A DNA stretch of 64,000 nucleotides from Ensifer adhaerens (GTDB lineage Bacteria; Pseudomonadota; Alphaproteobacteria; Rhizobiales; Rhizobiaceae): the NCBI RefSeq assembly GCF_028993555.1, contig NZ_CP118610.1, forward strand, positions 3,591,001-3,655,000, given 5' to 3'. The notes beneath the pieces were generated by a model. The model did no database searches, was not told where the DNA came from, and saw only the letters and a program-made list of their open reading frames with translations. Shown piece by piece: positions 63,476 to 64,000 of this stretch; the first letter of the stretch is position 1, and each line of letters starts with the position of its first letter. The translations under genes and the position numbers were made by a program.

Positions 63476-64000
63476 ATGATGCGCAAGAAAACGTCGGGAA
63501 AAAGACCAGCCAAGTCCATCATCACAGTCCGCCCGGCGCCGCGCGATCGAAAGCGGGCGCTGGTCTGCTTCGATGGCCGCGTCGAGCAGGCGGCGATCGG
63601 ACGAAGCGGCATTACCAGCCTGAAGCGTGAAGGCGACGGCGCCACGCCGCGTGCTGCGATGAAGCTGATCGGCGGCTATGTCAGGCGCGATCGTCTCCTT
63701 CTGCCGCCGACACCACTGCCGACGCGGACCACGCGCAAGGACATGCTCTGGTGCGACGCTCCAGGTCACGCCCGATACAATCGTCCGGTCATGGCACCAT
63801 TCACGCCGAGGCATGAGGAGTTGATGCGCGAGGACGGACTCTACGACATCTGCCTCGTGATGGACTGGAACCTCCTCGCCCGGAGGAGAAACGCCGGCTC
63901 GGCGATCTTCTTCCACCTGATCCGACCGGGCTATGAGCCGACGCAGGGCTGCGTCGCGGTCAGTCTGCACGCCATGCGGCGGCTGATCCCGCATATGCGC
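63476..64000 (+). CDS. L,D-transpeptidase (YkuD-type), cut off by the window end
   Basis: The first 175 residues of a YkuD-family L,D-transpeptidase, which makes 3-3 crosslinks or attaches proteins to peptidoglycan. The catalytic region FHLIRPGYEPTQGCVAVS provides His147 and Cys159. There is no obvious signal peptide: the N-terminus is basic (MMRKKTSGKRPAKSII). The start could be GTG 63470, ATG 63476 or ATG 63479. The frame runs off the end at 64000 without a stop. It is divergent from the response regulator, sharing 140 bases of promoter DNA. Confidence 0.82.
   Translation, partial: MMRKKTSGKRPAKSIITVRPAPRDRKRALVCFDGRVEQAAIGRSGITSLKREGDGATPRAAMKLIGGYVRRDRLLLPPTPLPTRTTRKDMLWCDAPGHARYNRPVMAPFTPRHEELMREDGLYDICLVMDWNLLARRRNAGSAIFFHLIRPGYEPTQGCVAVSLHAMRRLIPHMR

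Overview
The window looks like a contiguous chromosomal segment of a rhizobial alphaproteobacterium, most likely Ensifer/Sinorhizobium or a close relative. This is inferred from the high GC content, the block rplU-rpmA ... obgE-proB-proA-nadD-rsfS-rlmH-envC-ctpA-divPDA-rppH, the SAM-II riboswitch on metA, the GTTC-N7-GTTC type of LexA box, Irr- and RirA-type iron motifs, CtrA-type TTAA-N7-TTAA sites, and short rhizobial intergenic repeats. I see no prophage, insertion sequence, plasmid gene or CRISPR array. Most of the window is core housekeeping DNA.

Layout: 0-10.5 kb holds a TerB-like protein, a glutamine amidotransferase, an MFS exporter, YggT/DUF167, pyrophosphatase, typA, a PhoD phosphatase and an amidase. 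11-17.3 kb is the most unusual part: an envelope-stress-like island with a protein whose first 150 or so residues resemble the N-terminal part of TnpB (IS605 OrfB) joined to a PspA/IM30 coiled coil, then a YqiJ-like OB-fold membrane protein, a flotillin, a DUF937 membrane protein and an unknown protein. tRNA-Ser(CGA) follows. 18-31.4 kb is the ribosome/GTPase/proline/NAD/cell-wall block. 31.4-32.3 kb is bfd-bfr (iron storage) with an Irr-type box. 32.6-38.4 kb is the SOS mutasome imuA-imuB-dnaE2 with a perfect alphaproteobacterial LexA box. 38.5-47.5 kb is a mixed metabolic stretch (CitE-like lyase, leuD, RidA, MoxR/VWA pair, SAM-II riboswitch with metA, galM). tRNA-Gly(GCC) follows.

47.9-55 kb carries a YbaK-type deacylase, a CnoX-like thioredoxin, a Lon-substrate-domain protein, Trm112, a UbiH-type monooxygenase, acyl-CoA thioesterase II and the glnK-amtB operon behind a near-perfect sigma-54 promoter. 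55-64 kb has ftsK behind a CtrA-type box, lolA, xthA, a TonB-dependent siderophore receptor behind a RirA-type box, a stand-alone cyclic-nucleotide-binding protein, an OmpR-family regulator and a YkuD L,D-transpeptidase that runs off the window.

Several genes appear to use TTG starts backed by good Shine-Dalgarno sites (phoD, divPDA, bfr, the cNMP protein), so starts given here often differ from the longest reading frame. All functional names come from reading motifs and family resemblance; no database search was run.
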